NCBI GenBank assembly: GCA_017960905.1
Contig: JAGCYH010000025.1
Span: 1-34,148 of the forward strand
Direction: 5' to 3'
Source: Bacteroidales bacterium
GTDB lineage: Bacteria; Bacteroidota; Bacteroidia; Bacteroidales; Marinilabiliaceae
Length of the DNA: 34,148 nt
The notes beneath the pieces were generated by a model. That model did not search any database, was not told where the DNA came from, and worked only from the letters and a program-made list of their open reading frames with translations. How positions within the stretch are numbered: the stretch's first letter is position 1; each line of letters starts with the position of its first letter. Below are positions 1 to 8,074 of the stretch, one piece after another. Position numbers and translations under genes: made by a program.

Positions 1-39
1 CCCCGACGCTCGCAATATCAGCTTGTTACGTCTTTTCTA

Positions 40-543
40 CTATTCTTTTCCGGCCAATTCGTCTTCGGTTGCCGGACGGCGCGAAATCTCGCGGTCTTTC
101 AGCTCTTCGTCTTTGTCGAAGAGCGGGAAGAAATCCACTATCGAGCTCTCCATCACTTGGTTTATCTCAAAGTCGTCGGTATTGCCGTTCATGCCTTTCA
201 CAATCTTGTCGCAGCAATCCTTTATGCCAGAGGCAGATACGAGCACAGCGTTCGAGATGCGTTTCTCGCGCCCCGACTTTTCGTCGACCGAGAGGAACGA
301 CACTTTGCAGCGATACCAGCGGTCGCCATCGTCCGACGGCAGTATCTCGGCGAATTTCGCCTTGCGGATGCTCGAAACGGCAAATTCGCCGCTGATGTAT
401 TCGCGCATCGTACGATGCGCGCGCTCTTCGGCTTCGGTGTAGGTGAGGGCGTCGAAAAGGTATGCCTCGGTTACTTTTTTCTCTAGTCCGGTCTTCTCGT
501 CTATCTTCTGATAGCTTATTTTACATTCAAAAAGTGTCTGCAT
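40..543 (-). CDS. DUF4494 domain-containing protein
   Basis: A 167-residue protein that I recognise as the DUF4494 family, small cytoplasmic proteins of unknown function found mainly in Bacteroidales. It has no signal peptide or membrane segment. The sequence contains an internal duplication: the N-terminal part (FECKISYQKIDEKTGLEKKV) and the middle (YRCKVSFLSVDEKSGREKRI) are clear copies of one beta-hairpin-like unit, each followed by a stretch that looks helical (TYTEAEERAH and SASGIKDCCD). The C-terminus is charged and probably flexible. The ATG start gives the usual family N-terminus. A minus-strand TATTTTTG box at 566-573 could be the promoter, back to back with the promoter of the DUF4153 gene. 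No biochemical role is known. Confidence 0.85.
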   Translation of the reverse strand: MQTLFECKISYQKIDEKTGLEKKVTEAYLFDALTYTEAEERAHRTMREYISGEFAVSSIRKAKFAEILPSDDGDRWYRCKVSFLSVDEKSGREKRISNAVLVSASGIKDCCDKIVKGMNGNTDDFEINQVMESSIVDFFPLFDKDEELKDREISRRPATEDELAGKE

Positions 544-565
544 TTTCGTTTATTTTTTTGCTTCG

Positions 566-573
566 CAAAAATA
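566..573 (-). promoter_or_regulatory. putative -7 box for the DUF4494 gene
   Basis: Read on the minus strand this is TATTTTTG, matching the Bacteroidota -7 consensus TAnnTTTG, 22 nt upstream of the DUF4494 start. I see no convincing -33 TTTG, so the call is tentative. It lies within the same 90-bp divergent region as the plus-strand promoter at 580-611. Confidence 0.4.
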
Positions 574-579
574 TCTTTT

Positions 580-611
580 TTTGAAATATCGCCGACGATT
601 CTTTATCTTTG
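580..611 (+). promoter_or_regulatory. promoter of the DUF4153 gene
   Basis: TTTG at 580-583 and TATCTTTG at 604-611 are separated by 20 bp, an excellent match to the Bacteroidota housekeeping promoter. Transcription would start near 617, giving a leader of only about 15 nt before the ATG at 633. This supports the ATG at 633 over the upstream in-frame codon at 609, which would lie inside the promoter. Confidence 0.65.
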
Positions 612-632
612 TTTTTGAAAAAAATAAATCTT

Positions 633-2357
633 ATGGCTTCGAAATTTTCAAAATTCCTCAGTTCGCTCTTCAGCGACTTGGGAACAACAATAGTTCAGCG
701 GCACTGCGAAAGTATTCTGTTTCTGCTCTTTACGGTGCGTTGCGTTGTGAATGTCTGGTTCGTCGGACAAGGCGACGAGCTGCTCGCTTTTGCGTTCTGG
801 CTCGCGCTGCTCATGCCCGTAATCCTTATTCTTAGCGATTTCCGCCAAAGCCGCCCGAAGGTTTATGTCACAGTGCTATATTACTTTGTATCAGCTGTTT
901 GCGCTGGCTTGGGCTTGTTCGACACCGTCATCTACGATTACATACTGACGCATAGCAACTATACCACCACTTTGTACTTTACAACGGTTCTTCAGCTCAT
1001 TGTAACGTATTCAGTATCAAGATATTTTAAGTCCGACACCACAATCGCAGGGCGTTGGCTCTCGCTCGGTTCGGCCTACGTCAAATCAGGCATTATATGC
1101 CTGATTGCTTTCCTGCTCCTATTGGGCATTGTATCAATAGTTTACGCTCTGTTGTATGAGTTCTCCAATTATCTGAAAATCATAACGACCATCTATGTCG
1201 TGCTCGCATCGTTCATCTCGCCGCTGCTTTTCCTGATGTACGTCACGCGGCGGCCGTCGGTCGACGTCGTTACCAGCCGATTTTTCTCTGCCATAGTCAA
1301 TTACGTCCTCACAATAGCCATCGTGGGCTACATAGTGGTCATCTATTTATACATTATAAAAAACATCTTTTTGTGGGAATTGCCGCAAGGCGGTGTGGCG
1401 AATATCGTCATGTGCTTGTCGCTGCTGATACTGATGGCGTACTATAGCCACAAAATGCTCGAAAACAAGCAGTTCGGCGCGTTTTACGATAAAATCGGGC
1501 TCATTTTTTCGCCCGTACTCGTTATGTTTTGGATAGGCGCTGTGCGCCGCATCTCCGACTATGGCTTGTCGCCTGCGCGTATCTACATGGTTATAAGCGG
1601 AATAACGCTTACAGTGTGGGTCGTAATGCAGATTCTGAAAAAGAAGTCGCCATTGCGCACCGCTTTAGCGGTGTGCCTTGTTGGCTTACTGTTAGTAACT
1701 TACGTGCCGAAAATCACCACCGGCGATATTTCGGTTTGGTCGCAAAAGTCGCGGCTCATCGATTTCGCCCGCGAAAACAATGCCCTGAACGACGACGGCA
1801 CAATAGATTTTGAGGCGGAAGAAATGAAATGTCTGTTTGTGCATAGCTGTTGCGTATTGCTCAGGCAATACGCTGACGAAGAGGAACTTGCAGCGCTTAA
1901 TGTGCCGGAGTCGGTCGAAGTGCCAAGCCCCTATGGGTCTCTTGGTGGAAATAATGTCCGCAATGCTCACTCTGATTGGTTCCAGGCGAGTGGCAATTTC
2001 GATTTGACAGGATTCAAGCAAATATATGTAGGCAGTATTTACTGCGGACCGGCTCGGGCCGAAAAATACTGGGTGATAAGTGTGACAGATGCCGCCAATG
2101 ACACTCTCACGTATAGTTATCAGCTTCCTTTCGATGCCGTCGGCAACCATCTCGAGCAGTTGCTCGAGAAATATTTACCCGGCGCCGGCACCGACACTGT
2201 CAACTACGACTCTTTCAATAGCAATGTGCCCGCTGTAGAGATGCTCATTAGCGTCAACGATACCGTAACTCTCAAGTTATCAAATATATACTTTACCGTA
2301 TTTACCGACTCGACCGAGATAACCGACATCAACGCCGATGCTATACTTTTTAAATAA
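633..2357 (+). CDS. DUF4153 domain-containing integral membrane protein
   Basis: A 574-residue protein. The N-terminal two thirds (about residues 15-360) is a series of strongly hydrophobic segments, on the order of ten or more transmembrane helices. The C-terminal 200 residues are soluble and acidic. This layout matches the DUF4153 family of inner-membrane proteins common in Bacteroidota, whose function is unknown to me. I chose the ATG at 633 because the promoter at 580-611 would start transcription near 617, so the earlier in-frame start at 609 is not usable. Within the coding sequence there are three perfect inverted repeats (1084-1106, 1852-1873, 2150-2169). The downstream SPFH gene has its own promoter, so the two need not be co-transcribed. 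Confidence 0.8.
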   Translation: MASKFSKFLSSLFSDLGTTIVQRHCESILFLLFTVRCVVNVWFVGQGDELLAFAFWLALLMPVILILSDFRQSRPKVYVTVLYYFVSAVCAGLGLFDTVIYDYILTHSNYTTTLYFTTVLQLIVTYSVSRYFKSDTTIAGRWLSLGSAYVKSGIICLIAFLLLLGIVSIVYALLYEFSNYLKIITTIYVVLASFISPLLFLMYVTRRPSVDVVTSRFFSAIVNYVLTIAIVGYIVVIYLYIIKNIFLWELPQGGVANIVMCLSLLILMAYYSHKMLENKQFGAFYDKIGLIFSPVLVMFWIGAVRRISDYGLSPARIYMVISGITLTVWVVMQILKKKSPLRTALAVCLVGLLLVTYVPKITTGDISVWSQKSRLIDFARENNALNDDGTIDFEAEEMKCLFVHSCCVLLRQYADEEELAALNVPESVEVPSPYGSLGGNNVRNAHSDWFQASGNFDLTGFKQIYVGSIYCGPARAEKYWVISVTDAANDTLTYSYQLPFDAVGNHLEQLLEKYLPGAGTDTVNYDSFNSNVPAVEMLISVNDTVTLKLSNIYFTVFTDSTEITDINADAILFK

Positions 2358-2380
2358 GAGTTGAAAATTTGGGTTTTACG

Positions 2381-2410
2381 TTTGTTTTTGCCGAAAAACA
2401 ACTATTTTTG
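2381..2410 (+). promoter_or_regulatory. promoter of the SPFH lipoprotein gene
   Basis: TTTG at 2381-2384 and TATTTTTG at 2403-2410 with an 18-bp spacer match the Bacteroidota consensus. The predicted leader is about 30 nt to the ATG at 2445. Confidence 0.55.
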
Positions 2411-2444
2411 TTTGAAAAATATAAAACAATAAACACATAACAAT

Positions 2445-3266
2445 ATGAAATTCAAGCTATTATTAGTATCGTTAGTTGTCAGCATGTTCATGCTGACCAA
2501 CTGTACCACCATCGACTCAGGTTCGGTGGGCATTCGTTTTTACAAATGGAGTTCCGACGCCGAAACACAAGGCGGCGTGATAGGCACTTGCAAAGGCTGG
2601 GTTTGGTATAACCCTATTACTCAGTCGGTTTTCGAATATCCGATTTACGTGCAGCGTAAGAATTACGAGCCGTTCAAGGTCAATGCCAAAGACGCTTCGG
2701 AGTTCACCATGGACCCGACCATCGCTTACCGCCTCGACCCCGACAAGGCTATCCACGTGTTCAAGAAATACCGCAAGTCGCTTGGTGAAATCGAAAACGG
2801 ATATATCCGCACGTGCATCTACGAGGCCTATCGTACATGCGCCAACCAGTACACTTCGGACTATCTGATGAGTAACCGTGGCGAGTTTGAGTCGGAAGTG
2901 CGCAAACGTCTCGAGCAGTCGCTCTCGAACGAAGGCTTTGTAGTTGAGGAGTTTACGTCGAACATCACTCCGCCGCTGTCGCTATCGGAGGCCATCAATG
3001 CCAAGAACGAAGCCGTACAGAACGCTCTCAAGGCCGAGAACAAAGTGAAACAGGCTGAGGCAGAGGCAAAAATAGAGATTGCCAAAGCCGAAGGTGAAGC
3101 CCAGGCTCTGAAAATCAAAGGCGACGGCGAGGCTTACTACAACCGCGTGGTGGCTATGTCGCTCAACGCTTTGCTCGTGCAGCAGTACGCTATTGAGAAG
3201 TGGGACGGCAAACTGCCTACTTACGTTACTGGCGACAAGTCGATGCCGTTTATTGGCGTGAAATAA
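2445..3266 (+). CDS. SPFH/Band 7 (prohibitin-like) domain lipoprotein
   Basis: A 273-residue protein with a lipoprotein signal peptide: a basic start, a hydrophobic core, and a lipobox MLTNC with the acylated cysteine at residue 20. The mature part reads as an SPFH/prohibitin-like domain (GSVGIRFYKW near the start, then FTMDPTIAYRLDPDKA). It is followed from about residue 180 by a long Ala/Glu/Lys-rich helix (AINAKNEAVQNALKAENKVK and onward to about 225) expected to form the oligomerising coiled coil. SPFH proteins form large membrane-bound rings that organise membranes or restrain proteases. Here the anchor would be lipid rather than a transmembrane helix, placing the domain on the periplasmic side or the cell surface. 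No protease or NfeD partner is adjacent. The gene appears to be transcribed alone, ending before the hairpin at 3295-3326. Confidence 0.85.
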   Translation: MKFKLLLVSLVVSMFMLTNCTTIDSGSVGIRFYKWSSDAETQGGVIGTCKGWVWYNPITQSVFEYPIYVQRKNYEPFKVNAKDASEFTMDPTIAYRLDPDKAIHVFKKYRKSLGEIENGYIRTCIYEAYRTCANQYTSDYLMSNRGEFESEVRKRLEQSLSNEGFVVEEFTSNITPPLSLSEAINAKNEAVQNALKAENKVKQAEAEAKIEIAKAEGEAQALKIKGDGEAYYNRVVAMSLNALLVQQYAIEKWDGKLPTYVTGDKSMPFIGVK

Positions 3267-3294
3267 TTATTTGACTATTAGTATGTTAACCTCT

Positions 3295-3326
3295 CGGCGG
3301 TTTTCATCTTTCGATGAAAACCGCCG
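3295..3326. terminator. 14-bp stem-loop between convergent genes
   Basis: CGGCGGTTTTCATC and its exact complement flank a TTTC loop (14 bp stem). It lies 28 nt after the SPFH stop and just beyond the end of the convergent DUF4221-like gene, so it probably serves as a bidirectional terminator. It lacks a long clean T-tract, so termination efficiency is uncertain. Confidence 0.55.
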
Positions 3327-3344
3327 ATTGTTTTCGCTATTCTG

Positions 3345-4490
3345 TCAATTCAGTATAAAGAGTTCAAAGTTAATTGCATCTTCCTCATACTTAGGATTTT
3401 CGACGTTATTTGTCGAAATCCAAAGCCCGGCCTCGTTCACAAAAAACATATTCACGTTGTAGGTCTTTTCTGGCATCAGAGTTTCGCCTATTATGTTGAA
3501 ATCCTTGTCGATAATCATTACTGAAAACAAACTGCGGAATTCACCTAGAGTGAACACATCATCTTCAGGTTTCACCTCTATGCTAGGACAAGCAAAGCGA
3601 TAATACAAATTGCGGTATTTATCGTAAATCATAGCTCTATATTCGGGCTCTTCAATATGTTGTATCATTTCGGCTTCAATACTGCCAGCAAGCGTCTTAG
3701 GTTTGAAATCCTTTATATATTTACTTCTTAAAAGATGCTCTGTCCACGTAGTGTCGCCATTCGACACAAATATCTGATGGCCTTTATCGTAATATAATAT
3801 ATACTTGCCGTTTATATACATTACACTCGATACGCCCAAGCTTATGTATGGCTTCGCATTTGATATGTCGGGATAGAGTTCTTGTGACAATGAAACTTGT
3901 TCTGTATTAATATTATAGCGGTATCCGATAGGGTGGCCGTGCATTCTTATATAGTTCTCTTCAGTGTCGCGACATGAATTACATACGAATAAAACACTGT
4001 CAATCTTGTAAATACCTAACCCATAGTATGATTGTAAAATGCGGGCGACAGTGACTAATGGGCGTGGATTAATCGGATAATCTATGTTTTTAATTAAAGT
4101 GGCGGCACTATCTATTATACAAAGCCTATTCCCGATACCTGTCGGTGCGACTATAATCGTGTCGAAATTAATAATATCAAATCCATACATAGGTGAGCCA
4201 ATCCCGTTTGGACCTTCATTGCAAGGTATTACATCTTTTATATGAGAGCAATCGGACAAACGATAGATTGAAATGGACGGATTTTGCTCATTTTCTATCG
4301 CCAAATACTCTTCGCCTTTATCTTGAAAATACCTCACGTTGCGCGAAGTGGCATTGGCATTGGAGTTTATCGGAATTCTGATTACCGAATCGGCGCGCAC
4401 AAGTTGTACTTCCTGTGCCGTTTGATTGTCGGTGCAACGCGATAAACCGAACAAGGCAAAAACTAAAGCTATTGCGAGTATGTTTTTCAT
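3345..4490 (-). CDS. DUF4221-like beta-propeller lipoprotein
   Basis: A 381-residue lipoprotein. The signal peptide MKNILAIALVFALFGLSRC gives a lipobox with Cys19. The body has the alternating beta-strand pattern and repeated NGKYIL/YDKYRNLYYRF-type motifs of the propeller-like DUF4221 / 6-bladed families that are numerous in Bacteroides and relatives. Their function is unknown; ligand binding at the outer membrane is often assumed. The reading frame can be extended two codons to a TTG at 4496, but the ATG at 4490 starts exactly at the signal peptide. The coding sequence is visibly richer in A+T than its neighbours, and uses codons such as ATA and TTA more, suggesting recent acquisition or relaxed codon selection. 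A good promoter lies upstream at 4551-4583. Confidence 0.7.
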   Translation of the reverse strand: MKNILAIALVFALFGLSRCTDNQTAQEVQLVRADSVIRIPINSNANATSRNVRYFQDKGEEYLAIENEQNPSISIYRLSDCSHIKDVIPCNEGPNGIGSPMYGFDIINFDTIIVAPTGIGNRLCIIDSAATLIKNIDYPINPRPLVTVARILQSYYGLGIYKIDSVLFVCNSCRDTEENYIRMHGHPIGYRYNINTEQVSLSQELYPDISNAKPYISLGVSSVMYINGKYILYYDKGHQIFVSNGDTTWTEHLLRSKYIKDFKPKTLAGSIEAEMIQHIEEPEYRAMIYDKYRNLYYRFACPSIEVKPEDDVFTLGEFRSLFSVMIIDKDFNIIGETLMPEKTYNVNMFFVNEAGLWISTNNVENPKYEEDAINFELFILN

Positions 4491-4550
4491 AATCAATATG
4501 TTAAATAAGAGCCTGCATGAGGTCGATTATCAAATAAAACCATATTTTTG

Positions 4551-4583
4551 CAAATATAATATTTATTTTTTTTCAAGCGCAAA
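4551..4583 (-). promoter_or_regulatory. promoter of the DUF4221-like gene
   Basis: On the minus strand TTTG (4583-4580) and TATATTTG (4558-4551) are separated by 21 bp. Predicted leader to the ATG at 4490 is about 50 nt. Confidence 0.55.
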
Positions 4584-4654
4584 CCAGTCCGTTCTGTTCT
4601 GTTAGGCACAATTTTTGCATTGTGAAAACATGACTTTATAAAAGATTTAGAATT

Positions 4655-5065
4655 ATGAAACTATTGTCTTTCTTGTTCATAGCGCTGATATTCAGCTGCT
4701 TGCAGCTGAATGCGCAATCGATTTATACAAACACCAACTCATACGTTGGTGAGATACGCAACGATGGCCGCATCTACTCAAACACTAACTCATATCTGGG
4801 TGAAATCCGCAGCGACGGCCGCATCTATTCGCGTACTCAGTCGTATCTGGGCGAAATCCGCAGCGACGGTCGCATTTATTCGCGCACTCAGTCGTATATG
4901 GGCGAGGTTCGTAGCGATGGCCGCGTATATTCGAGCACCAATTCGTACTTGGGCGAAGTCCGCAGCGACGGCCGCGTTTACTCATCGACGAATTCGTTTC
5001 TGGGTTCGGGGCGCAACGTCAAAAGGGAGTATCTGGCGCTCTTCTTCTTCTTCCGTTTTGAATGA
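4655..5065 (+). CDS. small secreted 17-residue-repeat protein (5-fold beta-flower type)
   Basis: A 136-residue protein with a signal peptide ending at LQLNAQ (cleavage near residue 21). The mature protein is five consecutive 17-residue units of the form YSxTxSYLGEIRSDGRI starting at Tyr24, and a sixth incomplete unit. It ends in a short hydrophobic, Phe-rich tail (LALFFFFRFE). Each unit is predicted to be a beta-hairpin turn, NSYLGEI-SDGRIYS. This arrangement resembles the Bacteroidetes secreted family labelled 5-fold beta-flower protein, known as a fold without a defined function. The five units are also very similar at the DNA level, pointing to recent tandem duplication. An inverted repeat (4690-4711) lies in the signal-peptide codons, and a perfect hairpin (5064-5087) overlaps the stop codon. 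Confidence 0.75.
   Translation: MKLLSFLFIALIFSCLQLNAQSIYTNTNSYVGEIRNDGRIYSNTNSYLGEIRSDGRIYSRTQSYLGEIRSDGRIYSRTQSYMGEVRSDGRVYSSTNSYLGEVRSDGRVYSSTNSFLGSGRNVKREYLALFFFFRFE
4724..4978 (+). repeat. five tandem 51-bp coding repeats
   Basis: Five in-frame units of 51 bp encode YTNTNSYVGEIRNDGRI, YSNTNSYLGEIRSDGRI, YSRTQSYLGEIRSDGRI, YSRTQSYMGEVRSDGRV and YSSTNSYLGEVRSDGRV. The GCAGCGACGG(C/T)CGC core is nearly invariant. Unit count could vary between strains by slippage or recombination without breaking the frame. Confidence 0.9.
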
Positions 5066-5087
5066 TTTTCCGGCTTGCCGGAAAATC
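5064..5087. terminator. 10-bp perfect hairpin overlapping a stop codon
   Basis: GATTTTCCGG and CCGGAAAATC flank a CTTG loop. The left arm begins within the TGA stop of the repeat-protein gene, and the hairpin lies 16 nt beyond the end of convergent ribBA. It may act as a bidirectional terminator although no strong T-tract follows. Confidence 0.45.
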
Positions 5088-5102
5088 GTATAAATCAGCC
5101 AT

Positions 5103-6317
5103 TTACAAGTGCAGCGTATGTCCCATGCGCTCTTTTTTGGTGCGCATGTAGCGTTCGTTGTATTTGTTTGGCGTTATTTCTATAGGTACGTTCTCTTCTA
5201 TCTCGAGCCCGAAAGCCTCAAGTCCGACGCGTTTCACGGGGTTGTTAGTCATCAGTCGCATCTTTCTCACACCCAGCTCTTTAAGTATCGACGCGCCTAC
5301 GCCGTAGTCGCGTTCGTCGGGGTCGAAGCCCAGATGCACGTTGGCATCGACGGTGTCGAGGCCTTCCTCTTGCAGTTTGTATGCCTCTATTTTCGCCATC
5401 AGACCTATACCGCGACCTTCCTGGTTGAGGTATACTATCACGCCTTTGCCTTCGGCCTCTATGGTGCGCATGGCTTTGTGGAGCTGCTCGCCGCACTCGC
5501 AGCGCTTCGACCCGAATATATCGCCCGTCATGCACGACGAGTGCACTCTGACGAGTATCGCCTCATCGGCTTCCCACGTGCCTTTTATGAGCGCTATGTG
5601 CTCTTTGCCGTTCGACTTTTGTTTGAACGGAATGAGTTTGAAGTCGCCGTATTCGGTGGGCAGATGCACTTCGACGCCTTTCTCAACTATCGATTCCTGC
5701 AACAGTCGGTAGGCTATTAAGTCTTTGATACTTATTATTTTAAAGTTGTTTTCGGCGGCAATTTTCATCAGTTGCGGCAGGCGGGCCATTGAGCCGTCTT
5801 CATTCATTATCTCTATGAGAGCCGCTGCGGGGTTCAGTCCGGCAAGGCGGGCGAGGTCGACGGCGGCTTCGGTGTGCCCTGCACGCCGAAGTACGCCCTT
5901 AGTCTGCGCATACAAGGGGTTTATGTGTCCCGGGCGGGCGAAATCCGATGGCTTGGCCATCGGATCGGCCAGCGCGCGTATCGTTTCGGCGCGGTCGTGC
6001 GCCGAAACACCTGTCGTGCAACCTTCTAATTTATCGACAGTTACGGTGAACGGTGTGCCCAACAGCGAGGTGTTGTTGCCCACCATATAGTTGAGCTCCA
6101 ACTCTTCGCATCGCTCCATTGTTATTGGCGCGCACAGCAGTCCGCGTCCGTATTTGAGCATGAAGTTGACCTTCTCGGGCGTTATTTTCTCGGCTGCTAC
6201 AACGAAATCGCCTTCGTTCTCGCGGTCCTCATCGTCGACTACGATGACAAACTCGCCTTGTGCGAACGCTTTCAGCGCTTCGTCGATGGTATTAAGTTGT
6301 TGCTTCTCCTGCGTCAT
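5103..6317 (-). CDS. ribBA: bifunctional DHBP synthase / GTP cyclohydrolase II (riboflavin synthesis)
   Basis: A 404-residue fused enzyme for both committed steps of riboflavin synthesis. The N-terminal half (about 1-200) is 3,4-dihydroxy-2-butanone-4-phosphate synthase, with the acidic metal/substrate loop [10 protein letters not shown] at 28-37 and the [13 protein letters not shown] helix. The C-terminal half is GTP cyclohydrolase [22 protein letters not shown] holds the three zinc cysteines (262, 273, 275), followed by the [11 protein letters not shown] loop. Length is normal for RibBA and all key residues are present. The start codon overlaps the end of the upstream LptF/LptG permease gene by 26 nt, so expression is probably translationally coupled to it. 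No FMN riboswitch is visible upstream. A 10-bp perfect inverted repeat lies at 5943-5965. Confidence 0.96.
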   Translation of the reverse strand: MTQEKQQLNTIDEALKAFAQGEFVIVVDDEDRENEGDFVVAAEKITPEKVNFMLKYGRGLLCAPITMERCEELELNYMVGNNTSLLGTPFTVTVDKLEGCTTGVSAHDRAETIRALADPMAKPSDFARPGHINPLYAQTKGVLRRAGHTEAAVDLARLAGLNPAAALIEIMNEDGSMARLPQLMKIAAENNFKIISIKDLIAYRLLQESIVEKGVEVHLPTEYGDFKLIPFKQKSNGKEHIALIKGTWEADEAILVRVHSSCMTGDIFGSKRCECGEQLHKAMRTIEAEGKGVIVYLNQEGRGIGLMAKIEAYKLQEEGLDTVDANVHLGFDPDERDYGVGASILKELGVRKMRLMTNNPVKRVGLEAFGLEIEENVPIEITPNKYNERYMRTKKERMGHTLHL

Positions 6318-7818
6318 AATCTTTTGTTTTAATTGTTTCTTCAGCTTTCTTGTTCTTTCTGAATTTGGCCAGATAGGCCTTTATCTTGTCGAAATATTTT
6401 AGGTAGGCTTCCGACTTGAACAGAGCCGAGTCGGTAGCCGATTTGTAAGTCAGGAACGAGCCTATGACGGCCAGCATCACTGTCGAGAGCCACATGCCTG
6501 CTGGCAGTGGCCACGCGCTTTCGCGCGCAAGTTTCTCGCCGAATGTGTTCACCACGTAATACAATATGAAAAAGAGGAACGAGATTACAATGGGCACGCC
6601 CAGACCGCCTTTGCGTATTATGGCGCCGAGCGGCGCGCCGACGAAGAAAAACAGCAGACATGCTATCGGCATGGTGAATTTGCGGTGTTTCTCCATGTTG
6701 TGGCGGTTGAGTTTGTACTGCTCGTCGAGATATCGGTTCGTGCTCTCATCGACGTATTGTTTGTCGCTCCGCGCTTGGCGCAGAGCGTTGGTGAGAGCCA
6801 GCGTCAGTTGGGCGTCGTCGAGGCGCCCGACAACACTGTCGACCGTGATGTGCCGAGCGTCGTCGATGGCGGTGTTGTATATGGTGTCGTTGTCGTAGCG
6901 ATGCCGTACTTGGTTCATAGTGAAGCTCTTACCGTGCTCTACGAGTGTTGTCGAGATAGAGTCGCGCACGCTCTGTATCGAGTCGCTGTCGTGTATCAGC
7001 TGCGAGAAGTTCTTCATGCGGTCGTTGCCTTTGCTTATGCTCTCGTCGAGGCGAGCGAAGTCGAGCCCTTCGACGGCAATCTGCACCACCTGCTCCGTGA
7101 ATTCGTCGTGGCGGTACATCTGTTGTGCCGCCTCGGAGAGGCGGTTGTTGCTGAACGACACTTTCTCGTCGTATGTAACTCCGTTATACAGAAAGAGTTT
7201 TATGATGCCGTTCTTGTCGTCGATGTCCATTTTGCCCGAGTCGGCCATCGTGATGTTGATGTTGCGGTTTATTTTGTCGCGGTGGTCGTGTATTATCAGG
7301 TCGTACATGATGCCTGTTTCGGGGTTTTTATGGTCAATTTTTATTCTGAATCCGTCGACGCCGTCGTAGTACACCTTCTCTTTTATCTCGAGTTCAGGCC
7401 GTGTCTGGCGCACACTGAGTATCAGTGTGCGGAATTTAAGGTTGGCTATCGGCAGTACGTTGTTCGAGAACCAAAATGCTGAGCATGAGATGAATAGCAC
7501 AGTGAAAATGAGTGGCTTCATTATTCTGAACAGCGATACGCCCGAAGCTTTTATGGCTGTAAGTTCGTAGTGCTCGCCCAAGTTGCCGAACGTCATCAGC
7601 GAGGCCAGCAGAATGGCAAGCGGTAGCGCCATCGTAACTTGCTGCAGCGCAACGTAGAACAGCATTTCGAGCATCACGCTCATCTCAAGACCTTTGCCTA
7701 CAATGTCGCTCGAATAACGCCACACGCCTATCATAACAAGTATGAACAGCGAAATGAAAAACGTCATTGCCAACGGGCCCGAAAAGCTCTTCAGTACAAA
7801 TATGTGAAGCTTTTTCAT
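6292..7818 (-). CDS. LptF/LptG family lipopolysaccharide-export permease
   Basis: A 508-residue membrane protein of the YjgP/YjgQ (LptF/LptG) family, the permease of the ABC transporter that extracts lipopolysaccharide from the inner membrane. There are N-terminal transmembrane helices at about 10-35, 50-80 and 95-120 ([52 protein letters not shown]). A long periplasmic beta-jellyroll-like region with an inserted charged helical stretch follows. The C-terminal helices start near 390 ([20 protein letters not shown]). I start at the ATG at 7818 ([18 protein letters not shown]); a further 63-codon in-frame extension lacks family similarity and runs through the promoter. The neighbour ribBA overlaps its 3' end; an LptF/G-RibBA pairing is common in Bacteroidales. 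A perfect inverted repeat lies at 7409-7431. Confidence 0.9.
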   Translation of the reverse strand: MKKLHIFVLKSFSGPLAMTFFISLFILVMIGVWRYSSDIVGKGLEMSVMLEMLFYVALQQVTMALPLAILLASLMTFGNLGEHYELTAIKASGVSLFRIMKPLIFTVLFISCSAFWFSNNVLPIANLKFRTLILSVRQTRPELEIKEKVYYDGVDGFRIKIDHKNPETGIMYDLIIHDHRDKINRNINITMADSGKMDIDDKNGIIKLFLYNGVTYDEKVSFSNNRLSEAAQQMYRHDEFTEQVVQIAVEGLDFARLDESISKGNDRMKNFSQLIHDSDSIQSVRDSISTTLVEHGKSFTMNQVRHRYDNDTIYNTAIDDARHITVDSVVGRLDDAQLTLALTNALRQARSDKQYVDESTNRYLDEQYKLNRHNMEKHRKFTMPIACLLFFFVGAPLGAIIRKGGLGVPIVISFLFFILYYVVNTFGEKLARESAWPLPAGMWLSTVMLAVIGSFLTYKSATDSALFKSEAYLKYFDKIKAYLAKFRKNKKAEETIKTKDYDAGEATT

Positions 7819-7844
7819 TCGTTTACGAACTTCAAAATTTGGTA

Positions 7845-7852
7845 CAAAGTTA
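7845..7852 (-). promoter_or_regulatory. -7 box of the LptF/G-ribBA operon
   Basis: On the minus strand this is TAACTTTG (TAnnTTTG), 26 nt upstream of the ATG at 7818. No clear -33 TTTG is present. The position excludes the longer in-frame start at 8007 for a transcript from this promoter. Confidence 0.5.
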
Positions 7853-7951
7853 ATCAAGAAATGCCGATTATTCACACGGCTTTGACATATAAAATATATA
7901 TGTATTATTCTATTGTTGTCTAAAATGCTTATTTTTAGAGATTTATGGGGT

Positions 7952-8074
7952 AAAAAAGAAAAGCACCTCGTCACGAGGTGCTTTTTCCCTACGCTTGCGC
8001 GTATCAAAAAAATATGTAATTGTTTGGGAATCTATTACTGTGTGTTCTTCATTAATTTCTACAATGCAAAAATA
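7952..8074 (-). ncRNA. candidate small RNA or attenuated leader
   Basis: Read on the minus strand: a TATTTTTG -7 box (8074-8067), about 60 nt without a convincing ORF (only MKNTQ-stop), a 5-bp hairpin TACGC-GCAA-GCGTA with a GNRA tetraloop (8003-7990), and then a strong terminator, GCACCTCG-TGA-CGAGGTGC followed by TTTTCTTTTTT (7980-7952). The transcript would be about 105 nt. No protein gene ends here on either strand, so the terminator is otherwise unexplained. It could be a free small RNA, or a leader that attenuates a distal promoter of the LptF/G-ribBA operon, whose own -7 box lies 100 nt further on. A -33 element is not evident. Confidence 0.4.
7957..7986. terminator. orphan bidirectional intrinsic terminator
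   Basis: An 11-bp stem AAAGCACCTCG / CGAGGTGCTTT with a TCA loop, with A-tract before and T-tract after, so it can terminate in both directions. The nearest plus-strand gene upstream is more than 2 kb away and no minus-strand gene ends nearby. Confidence 0.7.

Noticed and set aside
4724..4978. Regularly spaced repeats that might be a CRISPR array
   Set aside because: Units are contiguous 51-bp coding repeats with no unique spacers and keep one reading frame with a signal peptide.
6685..7482. Long antisense open frame opposite the LptF/G gene
   Set aside because: It is a shadow of codon usage in a gene with clear family features on the other strand; the translation has no recognisable motif and no promoter.
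7819..8007. 63-codon N-terminal extension of the LptF/G permease
   Set aside because: It is not membrane-protein-like in the family pattern, and it crosses the -7 box and the orphan terminator.
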